This document shows positions 55,090 through 64,000 of a DNA stretch of 64,000 bases, in pieces. Positions within the stretch are counted from its first letter, which is position 1, and each line of letters begins with the position of its first letter. The stretch is from JAFDZV01 sp035549015 (lineage in GTDB: Bacteria; Bacteroidota; Ignavibacteria; OLB7). Position numbers and translations under genes: made by a program. The notes beneath the pieces were generated by a model, which saw nothing but the letters and a program-made list of their open reading frames with translations, was not told the DNA's origin and searched no databases. The stretch spans positions 25,679 to 89,678 of the forward strand of contig DASZRW010000015.1 in NCBI GenBank assembly GCA_035549015.1, written 5' to 3'.

Positions 55090-56823
55090 TCACTTCTTCG
55101 TGAACAGTTTCATGATGAACCGAAGGAGGCCATCCTCATCCTGCTCATCTGGGGAATCGGTATTCATCACCACCACCTCTCGCGGCCGCGCGCAACGTGG
55201 CTCCCATTGCATCAGCGCTGCGGACTCGTTCTCGATGCAGAGGAATGTGAACTGCCGCCCATCGCGATACAGTTGCTCCTGGTCGTTTGCGATCTGCATC
55301 CATGTGCCGGTGTTGAAGTAGCGCCGGCCGGATGGTGCGGTGCCGATATCGGTATAGTGCGTATGCCCGAACGTGACGTAACGAACCTCGAGCATGTCCG
55401 CAATCTCCAGGGCTCTTCGGCGCAGATCCCCGACGGGATTGCCGGAAAGGCTTTCCGGTGCCTGCTGTCCAGCCGGCCGAAGCTTCTTCCGGAGCACGAT
55501 CAGGGACACCAGAACCGCGGCGCCGATGACGATCTGCGGCGCCCGAATCTCCCAGAGCATCCTCACCACCCAGTGAAGCCACGATGGCACGGCGCCTAGT
55601 GTCACATGATCGCGTAATGCCTGAGCCAGTCTGGGAATCACGACGAATACCAGCGCCTGTATTCCTCCAAGAAACACCGCTCCCTGCAGTGGGCGGCGAA
55701 GGATGCGCCACAGGAATGCCCACGCCCCACGTTGCAGCGTCGGCTCCTCCTTGAGGGAATCGATCTGCTGCAGATGTTCAAGGAACCTGTCACGCGTAAA
55801 CGGGCTTCCCGTGTGGAAGCGATCCGCGGTGGCAGATATCGCGGCGTCGTTCTCCTTCCTGATATTCTCGTACTCTGGGGAACTGCGGCGACGGTCAATG
55901 GCCCGTGCCTTGGAGAATGCCATGAGCACGAACCGAAGCGCTGTGCCGATGGTTTGCACGAAGAGAAGCGGATAATTTCTCCACATCCAGTCGAAGTAAT
56001 TCGTCAGCGGCCTGACGTTGTCAGCGAGTGGATTGACACGCTCCAAGCGATTGGTGAGATAGCGAACCAGAAATCCGGAGAGATCCAATTCCACATGATT
56101 GCTGGTTCCGCCGTACGCGAATGGAAGCCTGGGCACCAGGAAATGCTGGAACGATGTTGTGTACTCGTACTGGTTGCCATGCTCGATGTACACCAGGCCC
56201 GGAACGTAGTAGAACCAGGTGAGTACCTCCATCCGCCCTGCCGTGACGCCCTTCTGCTCCAATGTCTCCAGGGCCGTCATGCACTCGATGAGTTCCTGCT
56301 GTACGCTGGGCCAGAAGAGCTGCACATCGTGATTCCCCCGTGTGATCTTTACCTGGTTGCCACCATGCGCTGCGAACGCGACCAGTGCGCGGAAGAACAC
56401 GGGATGCCCGCGCACGATGCGTCGTACCAGATAGCGGGTAGTGTTTTCCGTACACCGTAGTCCGTATACCGGATCCACATCCGGCTGGGTGATACCCAGA
56501 CTCCTCATCTCCGCCGTCAACCGGGTCTCCATCACTTGGAGGAAGTCGAACAGGTCTCCGTTGATCACCAGCGTTGTGGGCACGCCATCCGTATAGTGCT
56601 CCAGGAACTCCCTGAACGCATCGTCGTCGAAGAAATCTTCCGTGGGTGAACAGAGCCCGGTATCCGGATCCACGCCGCCGGTCATATGGAAATCCGATAC
56701 TACAAGCAGACGACTCCCAGGTCCGATTGCGGGATCTTGCGAAGGCTCGTCGTTGTTACGCAGATCTGCCACGGTGAACGTCTCCGGCTTACTGTTGTGC
56801 CGAACGGTGATCGATGAGAGCAT
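55090..56823 (-). CDS. Membrane-associated metallophosphoesterase
   Basis: A 577-aa protein with the calcineurin-type metal-site motifs: SDFHM (Asp44, His46), INGDLFDF (Asp90), RGNHD (163-167) and GHTHY (486-489). Between the third and fourth motifs lie an insert and about three hydrophobic helices (YPLLFVQTIGTALRFVLMAF; GAVFLGGIQALVFVVIPR; APQIVIGAAVLVSLIVL), so the catalytic domain is split around a membrane segment. The substrate is unknown. A UDP-diacylglucosamine or phospholipid phosphatase role would suit the downstream lipid transport genes, but that is inference. It is the first gene of the eight-gene operon; start 56823 is preferred, with only a weak RBS. Confidence 0.8.
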   Translation of the reverse strand: MLSSITVRHNSKPETFTVADLRNNDEPSQDPAIGPGSRLLVVSDFHMTGGVDPDTGLCSPTEDFFDDDAFREFLEHYTDGVPTTLVINGDLFDFLQVMETRLTAEMRSLGITQPDVDPVYGLRCTENTTRYLVRRIVRGHPVFFRALVAFAAHGGNQVKITRGNHDVQLFWPSVQQELIECMTALETLEQKGVTAGRMEVLTWFYYVPGLVYIEHGNQYEYTTSFQHFLVPRLPFAYGGTSNHVELDLSGFLVRYLTNRLERVNPLADNVRPLTNYFDWMWRNYPLLFVQTIGTALRFVLMAFSKARAIDRRRSSPEYENIRKENDAAISATADRFHTGSPFTRDRFLEHLQQIDSLKEEPTLQRGAWAFLWRILRRPLQGAVFLGGIQALVFVVIPRLAQALRDHVTLGAVPSWLHWVVRMLWEIRAPQIVIGAAVLVSLIVLRKKLRPAGQQAPESLSGNPVGDLRRRALEIADMLEVRYVTFGHTHYTDIGTAPSGRRYFNTGTWMQIANDQEQLYRDGRQFTFLCIENESAALMQWEPRCARPREVVVMNTDSPDEQDEDGLLRFIMKLFTKK

Positions 56824-57379
56824 CCGCCTCGGCCTCTGGTCTTGCCTCGAGCAACGGCATCGGAAGCCCGAACAGACTGCGCAAACATGGCTGCCTGCGG
56901 TTGTAGGCGTACTACGCATGAACTACGTACGTGCGGTGCAGCAGTCTCACCGATGGAGTCGCAGAGAAAGTGGGAGCGGGATGCCGGGCGTGGCGCCGGA
57001 TAACATCACCGTCAATCAAAGTGAATCACTACGGATCGACGGTCGGGCCTGCACGATCAAGGGAACGATGTACCGAAGGTGAGCGTTGAAGCCACGAAGT
57101 GTGGATGCGGCGATATCTCAGTCCGACGGGAACGGACATGGCTGCGCCACGGCATACCGTGTTGGAGCAGTGCCGGAACGGCTTGCGTGGTAGCGCATGG
57201 AAGGTGGCCACGGTGTTGTGGCCGCGGGGCTGGATCCATCGGCAGCTGTGACAGGCAGGGGAAAGCCGGCTACGGATTGGGGAAGGAAGTGTACCCGCTT
57301 CGCCCCGTCCTGGCATGTACCGGAACGGGGCGCTGCGCGGAAGGTACTCTTCGTCCGGCGGCGTCATCTGCCACTTCGG
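56824..57379. other. Gap with no recognised gene
   Basis: 556 bp between two minus-strand genes. No domain-bearing frame or repeat was seen. It should contain the promoter of the metallophosphoesterase-led operon near 56824-56950. Confidence 0.4.
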
Positions 57380-57790
57380 CTACGGAGCGCAGGGGGGACC
57401 GCAGGGGGAGATCCGTATCGTGCAGGTGGATGCGTCGAAGCAGACCTGCCCGCATACCGGCACCACGGTGGATGGATCGGTGAGCGCGATGCAGATCGTG
57501 CAGCCGGGGACCAGCGGACCAACAGGGGTGAACGGGTAGTAGAACCCGCCGGCCGATACAACGCCCGCAGGGTTGGCGATGAACGGGATATTGAGAACGC
57601 TTCCCCCCGGCGGAACCACTGCGCAGAACGGCACAACGGCCGGGCTTGGCGTCAGGCAAAGCTGGATGTTGGTCCCCATGTTGTTGAAGACCCGTACGGC
57701 GCCGCACTGAGCGTGTGCGGTGGGGGAGATACATGCCGTGGCCGCAAACAGACAGACGGCCATGAAAGCGGTGATGGTGATGTTCCTCAT
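57380..57790 (-). CDS. Small secreted Cys-rich protein
   Basis: A 136-aa protein. A signal peptide of ~28 residues (ends PTAHAQ) is clear. The mature part (QCGAVRVFNNMGTNIQLCLT ... VPGCTICIALTDPSTVVPVC) has nine cysteines and many Pro/Val, suggesting a small disulfide-stabilised beta domain. No family was recognised. It is monocistronic. Confidence 0.75.
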   Translation of the reverse strand: MRNITITAFMAVCLFAATACISPTAHAQCGAVRVFNNMGTNIQLCLTPSPAVVPFCAVVPPGGSVLNIPFIANPAGVVSAGGFYYPFTPVGPLVPGCTICIALTDPSTVVPVCGQVCFDASTCTIRISPCGPPCAP

Positions 57791-58439
57791 TGCCGAGATT
57801 CCTCTTGTCGATTGACTGAGTGAATGGATGTATGGGTAATCGCGCACCTCCGGCGCGTTTGGGCGACGGATATGCAGATGGCGCGCCGGCTCCGTTGTAC
57901 GGCCCGCCGGCGTATCGCCCACTACCTTGCGAAGTGTTCCGTGATGAGGTGGCTCACGTTGGGTAGAAGAATCAGACAGAGGAAAGAGGATTTGCGTGGT
58001 GCAGTTTGGACATCGGGATGCGATGAACAGCCGTTGTGCTCTCCGGATTGAACGGATCTTCACCATGCGGACGTGGCAGGGCCCGGGTTCCGCCCCCGGC
58101 ATATCGTCTGCGATACGGAGTCCGGAACCCGGGGCGTTGCGAACGATGCGCCAGGTTATCCCGCTCCCGGCCGCATCGATCGGGAGCCACCCCAAGTGGA
58201 ATGTTACCAAGTCTTAACACCGCCCGTTCCCTCCGCCTCGGTAACCTCGCGGTGAGGCATTCGTAGCGCCTCCGCGTACTCGTATCGTGGCGCGATCTGT
58301 TGCTCGGGCGCCGCATTCGGCTGCCCGTTCCGCTACATCACTCCAACCGTTTCCATTCGCCCGCAATGCCCGGGCCGCTCCGGGAACGGGCGGGAACCGT
58401 CCTCCGGCTCCAACGGATCGCACACCAAAGGGAGACCCC
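57791..58439. other. Divergent intergenic region
   Basis: 649 bp between the Cys-rich secreted protein gene and the TelA operon. No gene or repeat was recognised. Only short frames without domain signals occur. Promoters in both directions are expected. Confidence 0.4.
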
Positions 58440-59558
58440 GTGAACGCACGACGATTTGTTGCCCCCGCGCTGGCCGTAGTGCTTCTTGCAGGCGTGGCCG
58501 CTGCCGTCTGGTATTCCAATCGGGACGTGAAGTCCGGGCGTGCGGCGGCGGACAGCACTGCACAGGCGGCGGGCGGTACCGTGCACGGGCTGATCGGCTC
58601 CGAGAAGGAGGCGTTCTTCTCGGACCCGCGGGTTCGAAAGGCGCTGGGCGTGCACGGTCTCAATGCCGTGGTCGAGAAGGCCGGGTCGCGCACCATCGCC
58701 AACAGCTACGATCCCAAGCTCTACGATTTCGGCTTCCCCTCCGGAGCTCCCGCCGCCGCGCAGCTGCGCGTTCTGTCCAGGGCGCGCAACGTCTATACAC
58801 CGTTCTATACCCCCATCGTCCTGGCGAGTTGGCGCCCGATCGCGGAGATCCTTGTGGCGAACGGCATTGCGGTGAAGCAGGATGACTTCTACTACGTGGT
58901 GGACATGGCGCGCCTGATCACCATGATCAAGGACGGTACGCGCTGGAAGGACCTGAAGGGAAGCGCCGCGTTCCAGACCGGGAAGGCCGTGCTGGTGAAC
59001 TCCACGGATGTGCGCACATCGAACAGCGCCGCGATGTATCTCTCGCTCGCCAGCTATGTGGCAAACGGCCAGCAGGTTGTCGGCAGCCAGGCGGAGGTGG
59101 AGAAGGTGATGCCGGTTGTTGCGCCGCTGTTTCTGCGACAGGGATTTCAGGAGACATCGTCCGCAGGCCCGTTCGAGGATTATCTGGCGCTCGGCATGGG
59201 GAAGGCACCGCTGCTGGTTGCCTACGAGTCGCAGATGGTGGAGTTCTGGTTGAAGCATCCCGACCGCATATCGAGCGACATGGTGCTTCTGTATCCGAGG
59301 CCCACGGTCTACTCCAAGCATGTGATCGTTCCGTACACGCCGGCCGGCGAGCTGCTGGGAGCGGCGATGGAGAGCGACACGGCACTGATCGCGCTGGCGC
59401 ACGAATACGGCTTCCGCACCGGCGGCGACGTGAAGGGCCCGGAGATCTGGGCGCGCAAGGGAATCAAGGTGCCGGCGGTGTTGCAGGATGTGGTGGATCC
59501 GCCGAGCTACGAATGGCTCGAGCGCATGATCAAGGAGATCGAATCGCGATTCAACTGA
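58440..59558 (+). CDS. Exported substrate-binding-protein-like protein of a TelA operon
   Basis: A 372-aa protein starting with GTG (AGGGAG 6 nt upstream). An N-terminal membrane anchor or signal segment (PALAVVLLAGVAAAVWYS) precedes a periplasmic-binding-type fold: GLIGSEKEAFFSDPRVRKAL, SYDPKLYDFGFPSGAP, YTPFYTPIVLASWRPI and VNSTDVRTSNSAAMYLSLAS. Such proteins are encoded beside TelA and VWA genes in other bacteria. The ligand is unknown. TelA starts 10 bp after its stop (AAGGAG between them). Confidence 0.82.
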   Translation: MNARRFVAPALAVVLLAGVAAAVWYSNRDVKSGRAAADSTAQAAGGTVHGLIGSEKEAFFSDPRVRKALGVHGLNAVVEKAGSRTIANSYDPKLYDFGFPSGAPAAAQLRVLSRARNVYTPFYTPIVLASWRPIAEILVANGIAVKQDDFYYVVDMARLITMIKDGTRWKDLKGSAAFQTGKAVLVNSTDVRTSNSAAMYLSLASYVANGQQVVGSQAEVEKVMPVVAPLFLRQGFQETSSAGPFEDYLALGMGKAPLLVAYESQMVEFWLKHPDRISSDMVLLYPRPTVYSKHVIVPYTPAGELLGAAMESDTALIALAHEYGFRTGGDVKGPEIWARKGIKVPAVLQDVVDPPSYEWLERMIKEIESRFN

Positions 59559-59568
59559 AGGAGACACA

Positions 59569-60795
59569 ATGAGCAATCCCGAGACCAGTGGAACGGAGCT
59601 TCCTCCACCCGGCACATTTGCGCTGGAACCACCCGCGCCGGTGCAGCCGGTTCCGGTGGAAACGGCTGCCGGGCGCATCCGGCTCGATCCGAAGGAGGTG
59701 GCCGCGCTCGACGACCAGGTGAAGCGCTTCGTGCAGGATATCACCTCGGCCGACACGCACGACGAGAAATTCCAGGATGCGTTGAATCGCATCCACACAA
59801 TGGGGAACAAGGAGATCGAGGCCTCCGCCGGCATGTCCAACCGCATGCTCGATCGCCCGGTGAAGGCGATGGAGCATGGGCTCTTCAGCAAGAACTCCGA
59901 TGTCGGCGGCAGTCTCATCGAACTGCGGCGCACCATCGAGGATCTGGACCCGTCGAAGCAGGGCGATCTCTTCTCGCCGCGGAAGCTGCTCGGGCTGATT
60001 CCGTTCGGCAACAAGATCCTGGATTACTTCGACCGGTATCGATCGGCGCAGACACATATCAACGCCATCATCGAGTCGCTCAAGCGCGGCAAGGATGAGT
60101 TGATCCGCGACAATGCTGCGATCGAGCAGGAGAAGATCAATCTCTGGACGTTGATGGAGCGGCTGGAGAAATACACCCACATCGCCCGCGAGCTGGACGC
60201 GGAACTCGATGCGAAGGCGAAGGAGTTCGATGCGGCCGATCCCGGGAAGGCGCGCATCGTTCGTGAGGAGATGCTGTTCTATACGCGGCAGAAGGTGACC
60301 GATCTGCTGACGCAGATGAGTGTGAACGTGCAGGGATATCTGGCGCTGGATCTGATTCGGCGCAACAATCTGGAGTTGATCAAGGGAGTGGACCGGGCAA
60401 CCACCACCACGATCGCCGCACTGCGAACGGCGGTGATGGTTGCGCAGGCGCTTACCAACGAGAAGCTGGTGCTGGACCAGATCACCGCGCTCAGCACAAC
60501 CACGGGGAATCTGATCGAGGCTACCAGCGAGATGCTCCGTACGCAGACTGCGGAGATCCATCAGCAGGCAGCCTCCAGCACGATCGAGATCGACAAGCTG
60601 CGCCATGCGTTCGACAACATCTATCAGACAATGGATGCCATCGCGGACTTCAAGACGAAGGCGCTCGATTCGATGCAGGCCACGGTGAACGTGCTGTCGC
60701 AGGAGGTGGAGAAGTCCAGGGCGTATCTGGATCGGGCGCGTGGATCGGAATCGGTTGCGGCGCCTGCTGCCGGTACCGGCGAGGTGACGTTGTGA
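59569..60795 (+). CDS. telA: TelA-family toxic anion resistance protein
   Basis: A 408-aa soluble, almost all-helical protein. IRLDPKEVAALDDQVKRFVQ, GGSLIELRRTIEDLDPSKQG, LFSPRKLLGLIPFGNKILDY and LAVSMSVNVQGYLAL-like helices (NVQGYLALDLIRRNNLELIK) are TelA hallmarks. TelA proteins are linked to tellurite and envelope stress through membrane-associated complexes; the mechanism is not known. The preceding gene is 10 bp upstream and the next start overlaps its stop (GTGA). Confidence 0.92.
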   Translation: MSNPETSGTELPPPGTFALEPPAPVQPVPVETAAGRIRLDPKEVAALDDQVKRFVQDITSADTHDEKFQDALNRIHTMGNKEIEASAGMSNRMLDRPVKAMEHGLFSKNSDVGGSLIELRRTIEDLDPSKQGDLFSPRKLLGLIPFGNKILDYFDRYRSAQTHINAIIESLKRGKDELIRDNAAIEQEKINLWTLMERLEKYTHIARELDAELDAKAKEFDAADPGKARIVREEMLFYTRQKVTDLLTQMSVNVQGYLALDLIRRNNLELIKGVDRATTTTIAALRTAVMVAQALTNEKLVLDQITALSTTTGNLIEATSEMLRTQTAEIHQQAASSTIEIDKLRHAFDNIYQTMDAIADFKTKALDSMQATVNVLSQEVEKSRAYLDRARGSESVAAPAAGTGEVTL

Positions 60796-62435
60796 ACCGC
60801 GCGCGCATGCATCGGGGCGGCGCCTCACTCCGCCGGGGGGCCATCGTGCCGGCCGTCTGCGCGCTTCTGTTCGGCCTGCTTGTGGCTATTGCCGCCGGAT
60901 GCGGGCGCGCAAAGGGGCCTGGAGGAGCGGGTGCTTCCGGCGACGGCTCTTCCGGCGACGGTGGTGCGGACACGTTCAGGATCCTTGCGGGCTCCGAGTT
61001 GCGTGACGTAGCGCCGGCCGTTCAGGCCGCCGCCGCCCGGGCTCATGTGAACGTTGCATTCAGTTATGCCGGCACGCTCGATATCGTTGAGCGGATCAAC
61101 GATGGCGAGCACTTCGATGCCATCCTTCCGCCGAACGGAGCGTATCCGGTTCTCGCGCTGGTACGCAAGCCGCTGGCCCGTGAGAAGCTGTTCTACTCGC
61201 GGGTGGCGCTTGGGGTGAAGGCCGCGAAGGCTGCGGAGCTTGGCTGGGACGGGAACCCGCCGACGTGGGCGGAGATCGCGGCCGCCGCTCGTGCCGGTCG
61301 CTTCCGGTATGCCATGACCAATCCAACCAGCTCCAACACCGGAATGAGCGCCCTCTTCGCGGTGGCCTCCGCGGCGGCGAAGAAGACGGAGGACCTTGCC
61401 GTACAGGATGTGGATCCGCACGTGATCACCGATTTCCTCTCCGGCCAGAAGCTCACGGCCGGCAGCTCCGGCTGGCTGGCCGATGCGTATCTGAAGGATC
61501 CGTCGGTTGTGGACGGCATCGTGAATTACGAGGCGGTGATCCTGCGCCTGAACGACAAGCTCCCGCAGAGCGAACGATTGAAGCTCGTCTACCCGCGCGA
61601 CGGCGTCATCTCCGCGGACTACCCGCTGATGTTGCTGGAGAGCGGGCGGCGCGATGAATACAACCGGCTTGTTGCCGTGCTGAAGGGGATCGAGTTCCAG
61701 CGCACCGCACTCGCACCGGCATACCTGCGGCCGTCGAATCCCGATGCCGGCCTGGCGCCGGCGCTTCCTTCGGGCGCGGTTGCGGAGCTGACGTTCCCCA
61801 ATCGTCTGGAAGTGATCGATGCCGTGCTGACATCGTATCAGAGCAACTGGCGGCGTCCCTCCACATCGATATTCGTGCTGGATGTGAGCGGCTCCATGGC
61901 CGGCGACCGGCTGGATGGCGTCCGCAAGGCGCTCAAAGTGCTGGCCGGCGCCGACACCTCCAGTGCGACGGCGCGGTATGCACGCTTTCAGAATCGTGAA
62001 CGCGTGATGCTGATCACCTTCTCCAACGATGTCTCCGAGCCGACGGCCGTGGATATCGCGGCAGGAGGCATTGCGCAGGCACATGCGCGCATACGCGATT
62101 TCGCCGACGCGCTCGAGGCGAAGAACGGAACGGCGATCTACTCGGCGCTCCGCGCTGCGAACGATCTCGCTCTTCGCGAAGCCGCAGCCGACACCGGCCG
62201 GTTCGTAAGCATCGTTCTGTTGACCGACGGCGAAAGCAACACGGGAATTTCCTTCGGCGACTATGCGAGCGCCGTGAGCGCGGCCCCGCAGCACGTACGC
62301 GTGTTCCCGATTCTCTTCGGGGAGTCCAGTGTGGACCAGATGCAGGCCGTGGCGGATCTGACCGGCGGCCGGGTGTTCGATGCGCGCACCACGTCGCTCG
62401 CAACGGTGTTCAAGGAAATACGGGGATACCAGTGA
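60792..62435 (+). CDS. Lipoprotein with substrate-binding and VWA domains
   Basis: A 547-aa protein starting with GTG at 60792. Lipobox LLVAIAAGC (Cys near residue 37). Residues ~55-350 are a periplasmic binding fold (RILAGSELRDVAPAVQAAAA, FAVASAAAKKTEDL, AGSSGWLADAYLKDPSVVDG). A C-terminal von Willebrand A domain carries the metal-ion-dependent adhesion site DVSGSM (Asp364). It would link ligand sensing to partner binding at the membrane surface. It overlaps both neighbours by 4 nt, so it is translated with TelA and XpaC. Confidence 0.88.
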   Translation: MNRARMHRGGASLRRGAIVPAVCALLFGLLVAIAAGCGRAKGPGGAGASGDGSSGDGGADTFRILAGSELRDVAPAVQAAAARAHVNVAFSYAGTLDIVERINDGEHFDAILPPNGAYPVLALVRKPLAREKLFYSRVALGVKAAKAAELGWDGNPPTWAEIAAAARAGRFRYAMTNPTSSNTGMSALFAVASAAAKKTEDLAVQDVDPHVITDFLSGQKLTAGSSGWLADAYLKDPSVVDGIVNYEAVILRLNDKLPQSERLKLVYPRDGVISADYPLMLLESGRRDEYNRLVAVLKGIEFQRTALAPAYLRPSNPDAGLAPALPSGAVAELTFPNRLEVIDAVLTSYQSNWRRPSTSIFVLDVSGSMAGDRLDGVRKALKVLAGADTSSATARYARFQNRERVMLITFSNDVSEPTAVDIAAGGIAQAHARIRDFADALEAKNGTAIYSALRAANDLALREAAADTGRFVSIVLLTDGESNTGISFGDYASAVSAAPQHVRVFPILFGESSVDQMQAVADLTGGRVFDARTTSLATVFKEIRGYQ

Positions 62436-63061
62436 GCGATCGTCCACTGAATCTGCGGCTGAAGCTGTTCCTGTTCAGCAATGCGAACATGCTGGGGTGC
62501 GGGCTCGCGCTGCTTGGCCCCGCACTCCTCTTCGCCGGCGTGATTCATCATTACTGGCTTGCCATTACCGCCGCGCTGTACGGCGCCGGCTATCTCCTCG
62601 GCGGCCGTGCACCGGAGCTGGAGCGCCGCATCGAGGAGAGCCTCACGCTGGAGGAAACAATTGCGCGGCTGGATGCGATCATCGCAACGGCAAAACCGCA
62701 CCTCACCGATGCGATGACGGCTCACCTGGCAAGCCTTCGCACGTCCATCGTGGAGGTGCTGCCGCGGCTCATGGAGTCGGGCGCCGGGAATGCCGATCTC
62801 TTCACCGTTCGTGAGACGGTGCTGCGATATCTTCCGGAGACGCTTGCGAACTACGCAGCGCTCCCTCCGGCATTCCGTTCCACACAGGCGTTGAAGGATG
62901 GCAGGACCGCGCGCGACCTGATGGAGGGGCAGCTTGAACTTCTGGACTCGAAGATGAAGGAGATCGTTGCCAACGTTGCCTCGAGCGACGCGCAGGCGCT
63001 GCTCGCCAACGGGAAATTCCTGGAGATGAAATTCCAGCAGCCGGATTTTCTGGCTGGGTGA
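62432..63061 (+). CDS. xpaC: XpaC-like membrane protein
   Basis: A 209-aa protein with a GTG start overlapping the upstream stop. Two TM helices at ~20-60 (NMLGCGLALLGPALLFAGVI, HHYWLAITAALYGAGYLLGG) lead to a cytoplasmic helical tail with VLRYLPETLANYAALPP and GQLELLDSKMKEIVANVASS. This resembles XpaC, annotated as a 5-bromo-4-chloroindolyl phosphate hydrolysis protein and often adjacent to TelA. The role is likely membrane anchoring of the TelA system rather than hydrolysis. Confidence 0.78.
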   Translation: MSDRPLNLRLKLFLFSNANMLGCGLALLGPALLFAGVIHHYWLAITAALYGAGYLLGGRAPELERRIEESLTLEETIARLDAIIATAKPHLTDAMTAHLASLRTSIVEVLPRLMESGAGNADLFTVRETVLRYLPETLANYAALPPAFRSTQALKDGRTARDLMEGQLELLDSKMKEIVANVASSDAQALLANGKFLEMKFQQPDFLAG

Positions 63062-63150
63062 GTCGGTGACATTGCATACCGGAACGGATTGCACTACCAT
63101 TGCACGATTCCGTATTGCCTGTTCAACATCGATAAACCGCACCGAACCGG

Positions 63151-63867
63151 ATGATTCAGGATACAACGCTGCGCCAATTTCTGCGCACATTCGAGATCGA
63201 AACGAACCCGCCGGCGTCGGAAAGGCAGCTCGATGAACTCGAGGAAAAATTGGGGATACCTCTCCCCGCAGAGATTCGCGATTACTACCGCATCTGTGAT
63301 GGCGGCTGTGTGTGCAACGACCGTTCCTACATGGAGTTGCTCTCGATCGATGGAGCCAGAGCCCGGCGGCGCGTCCTCGGGTTCAAGAACTCCTTCTGGG
63401 GGTATTATTCCGTTGCGGAAAACAACGACTCCAATCCGGTCTGCGTCTTCTGCAAATCCCCGCTGACCGGGTATGTGGCCGTTGTCAATCACGATGACAA
63501 TCCCCGGCTGCTTGCCCGGTCGCTGGATGGGTTTCTGAACCTTGCCATGGCACGCGTTGCCGAGAGTGATTTCTACGACACAGCGGAACTGGAATCGGAA
63601 TTCGCGGGCCGGGAGCGAACCGATCGTGATATCGAGATTGCCCGGCAGTTGATTCACCACGCACTCGACAACGACACACTGGATCCGGGGGAGCGCACCG
63701 ATGCGCTCTGTTTTGCCGGTGACCTGTTCCCTGATATCATGGTAGATGAAATCGCCGCGCTGTACGGACGTGGGAACGAATATGTCCGCAGGTATGTCAT
63801 TGCGCGGCTGGAACGTATTGCCCATCCGGCCGGCAAGGTACTCGCATACCGTTTCAGAAGGCACTAA
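63151..63867 (+). CDS. SUKH (SMI1/KNR4) family protein
   Basis: A 238-aa protein. The opening PPASERQLDELEEKLGIPLP and the next AEIRDYYRICDGGC are the SUKH signature (xEL..LE..LG..LP..Y......GG). The core strands (YMELLSIDGA; VAVVNHDDNPRLLARSLDGF) follow. SUKH proteins are immunity proteins against polymorphic toxins in many bacteria, and scaffolds in others. No toxin gene lies upstream within this window; the right edge leaves 130 bp with no visible gene. The C-terminal ~90 residues (ALDNDTLDPGERTDALCF...) are an additional helical part. Confidence 0.85.
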   Translation: MIQDTTLRQFLRTFEIETNPPASERQLDELEEKLGIPLPAEIRDYYRICDGGCVCNDRSYMELLSIDGARARRRVLGFKNSFWGYYSVAENNDSNPVCVFCKSPLTGYVAVVNHDDNPRLLARSLDGFLNLAMARVAESDFYDTAELESEFAGRERTDRDIEIARQLIHHALDNDTLDPGERTDALCFAGDLFPDIMVDEIAALYGRGNEYVRRYVIARLERIAHPAGKVLAYRFRRH

Positions 63868-64000
63868 TATACTTAGCGCACTCTGCGAAATTTTCTTAGT
63901 TTGCCTGTATACTCTTCATTGCCGGATGAACACCGGCGATTACATTCGGGGCATCTAGCTGCGTTGGTGGCCATGCTTCGAAGTCTCGTTTCTCCCTTTG

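Noticed and set aside
58338..62447. Long minus-strand open frames across the TelA operon
   Set aside because: They are antisense to four genes with recognised motifs and overlapping starts and stops. The Arg/His-rich translation shows no domain.
63094..63864. 256-codon minus-strand frame opposite the SUKH gene
   Set aside because: The plus-strand frame has SUKH motifs and a proper start; the antisense translation has none.

Overview
The window is GC-rich, densely coding and mostly bacterial housekeeping plus accessory DNA. Two large secreted beta-propeller proteins end in type IX secretion-like C-terminal sorting domains. There are also several LuxR-HTH/TPR regulators without a sensor kinase, a CzcA-TolC fusion pump and an IS200-type transposase of the kind common in Bacteroidetes. 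Together these point to the Bacteroidota/Chlorobiota (FCB) group, possibly an Ignavibacteria- or Kapabacteria-like lineage. This placement is inference from gene content; no rRNA or tRNA gene was recognised.

Layout. 0-5.3 kb: the C-terminal end of an IetS-like S8 protease (half of the IetAS defence pair), a TPR/HTH regulator, a frameshifted gene, an SRPBCC protein and a squalene-cyclase-like toroid protein. 5.5-8.1 kb: a T9SS-type beta-propeller protein and a VOC protein. 8.3-9.5 kb: a single-domain HUH transposase (RAYT/IS200 type) between two 104-bp direct repeats. 9.6-11.1 kb: a gene interrupted by an in-frame amber codon, and a complete subclass B3 metallo-beta-lactamase. 11.1-17.6 kb (minus strand): a heavy-metal efflux operon with a small Cys/His-rich protein, CzcA fused to TolC, CzcB and a decayed CzcD-like cation diffusion facilitator. 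17.8-25.8 kb: an unknown 527-aa protein, a 2H phosphoesterase, two oxidoreductases, a HEAT-repeat protein, a two-TM protein and a PQQ-type sugar dehydrogenase lipoprotein, with an intergenic repeat block at 21.1-21.6 kb. 26-33 kb: secreted proteins and a DUF1186/SEC-C pair with a homopolymer frameshift.

33.9-47.4 kb is the most accessory-looking part. It holds a DUF4062-STAND NTPase-TPR protein (nephrocystin-3-like architecture), a transglutaminase-like cysteine protease with a small partner, a TPR protein with one interrupted and one normal LuxR-type HTH, a protein with a HEPN-type RX4H motif, an orphan tandem winged-helix (DUF3320-like) protein and a two-gene membrane operon. It is the best candidate for an undescribed conflict or signalling module, but the functional linkage is inferred.

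47.7-56.8 kb (minus strand) is one tightly spaced eight-gene envelope operon. It runs from a membrane-associated metallophosphoesterase through an MlaE-like permease, an MlaD-like MCE protein, a lipoprotein, a DUF1207 barrel and a small protein to two exported barrel-like proteins. It looks like a lipid-transport system that lacks its MlaF ATPase locally. 58.4-63.1 kb is a translationally coupled plus-strand operon encoding a binding-protein-like protein, TelA, a lipoprotein with binding-protein and VWA domains, and an XpaC-like protein. The window ends with a SUKH (SMI1/KNR4) protein.

REP-like intergenic elements (CTATCTGTAG followed by a GC hairpin) recur at 8.4, 9.1-9.5, 21.2-21.6 and 45.0 kb and are probably linked to the HUH transposase. 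Several genes are broken by single-base shifts or a nonsense codon; whether these are real decay or assembly errors cannot be decided from the sequence.
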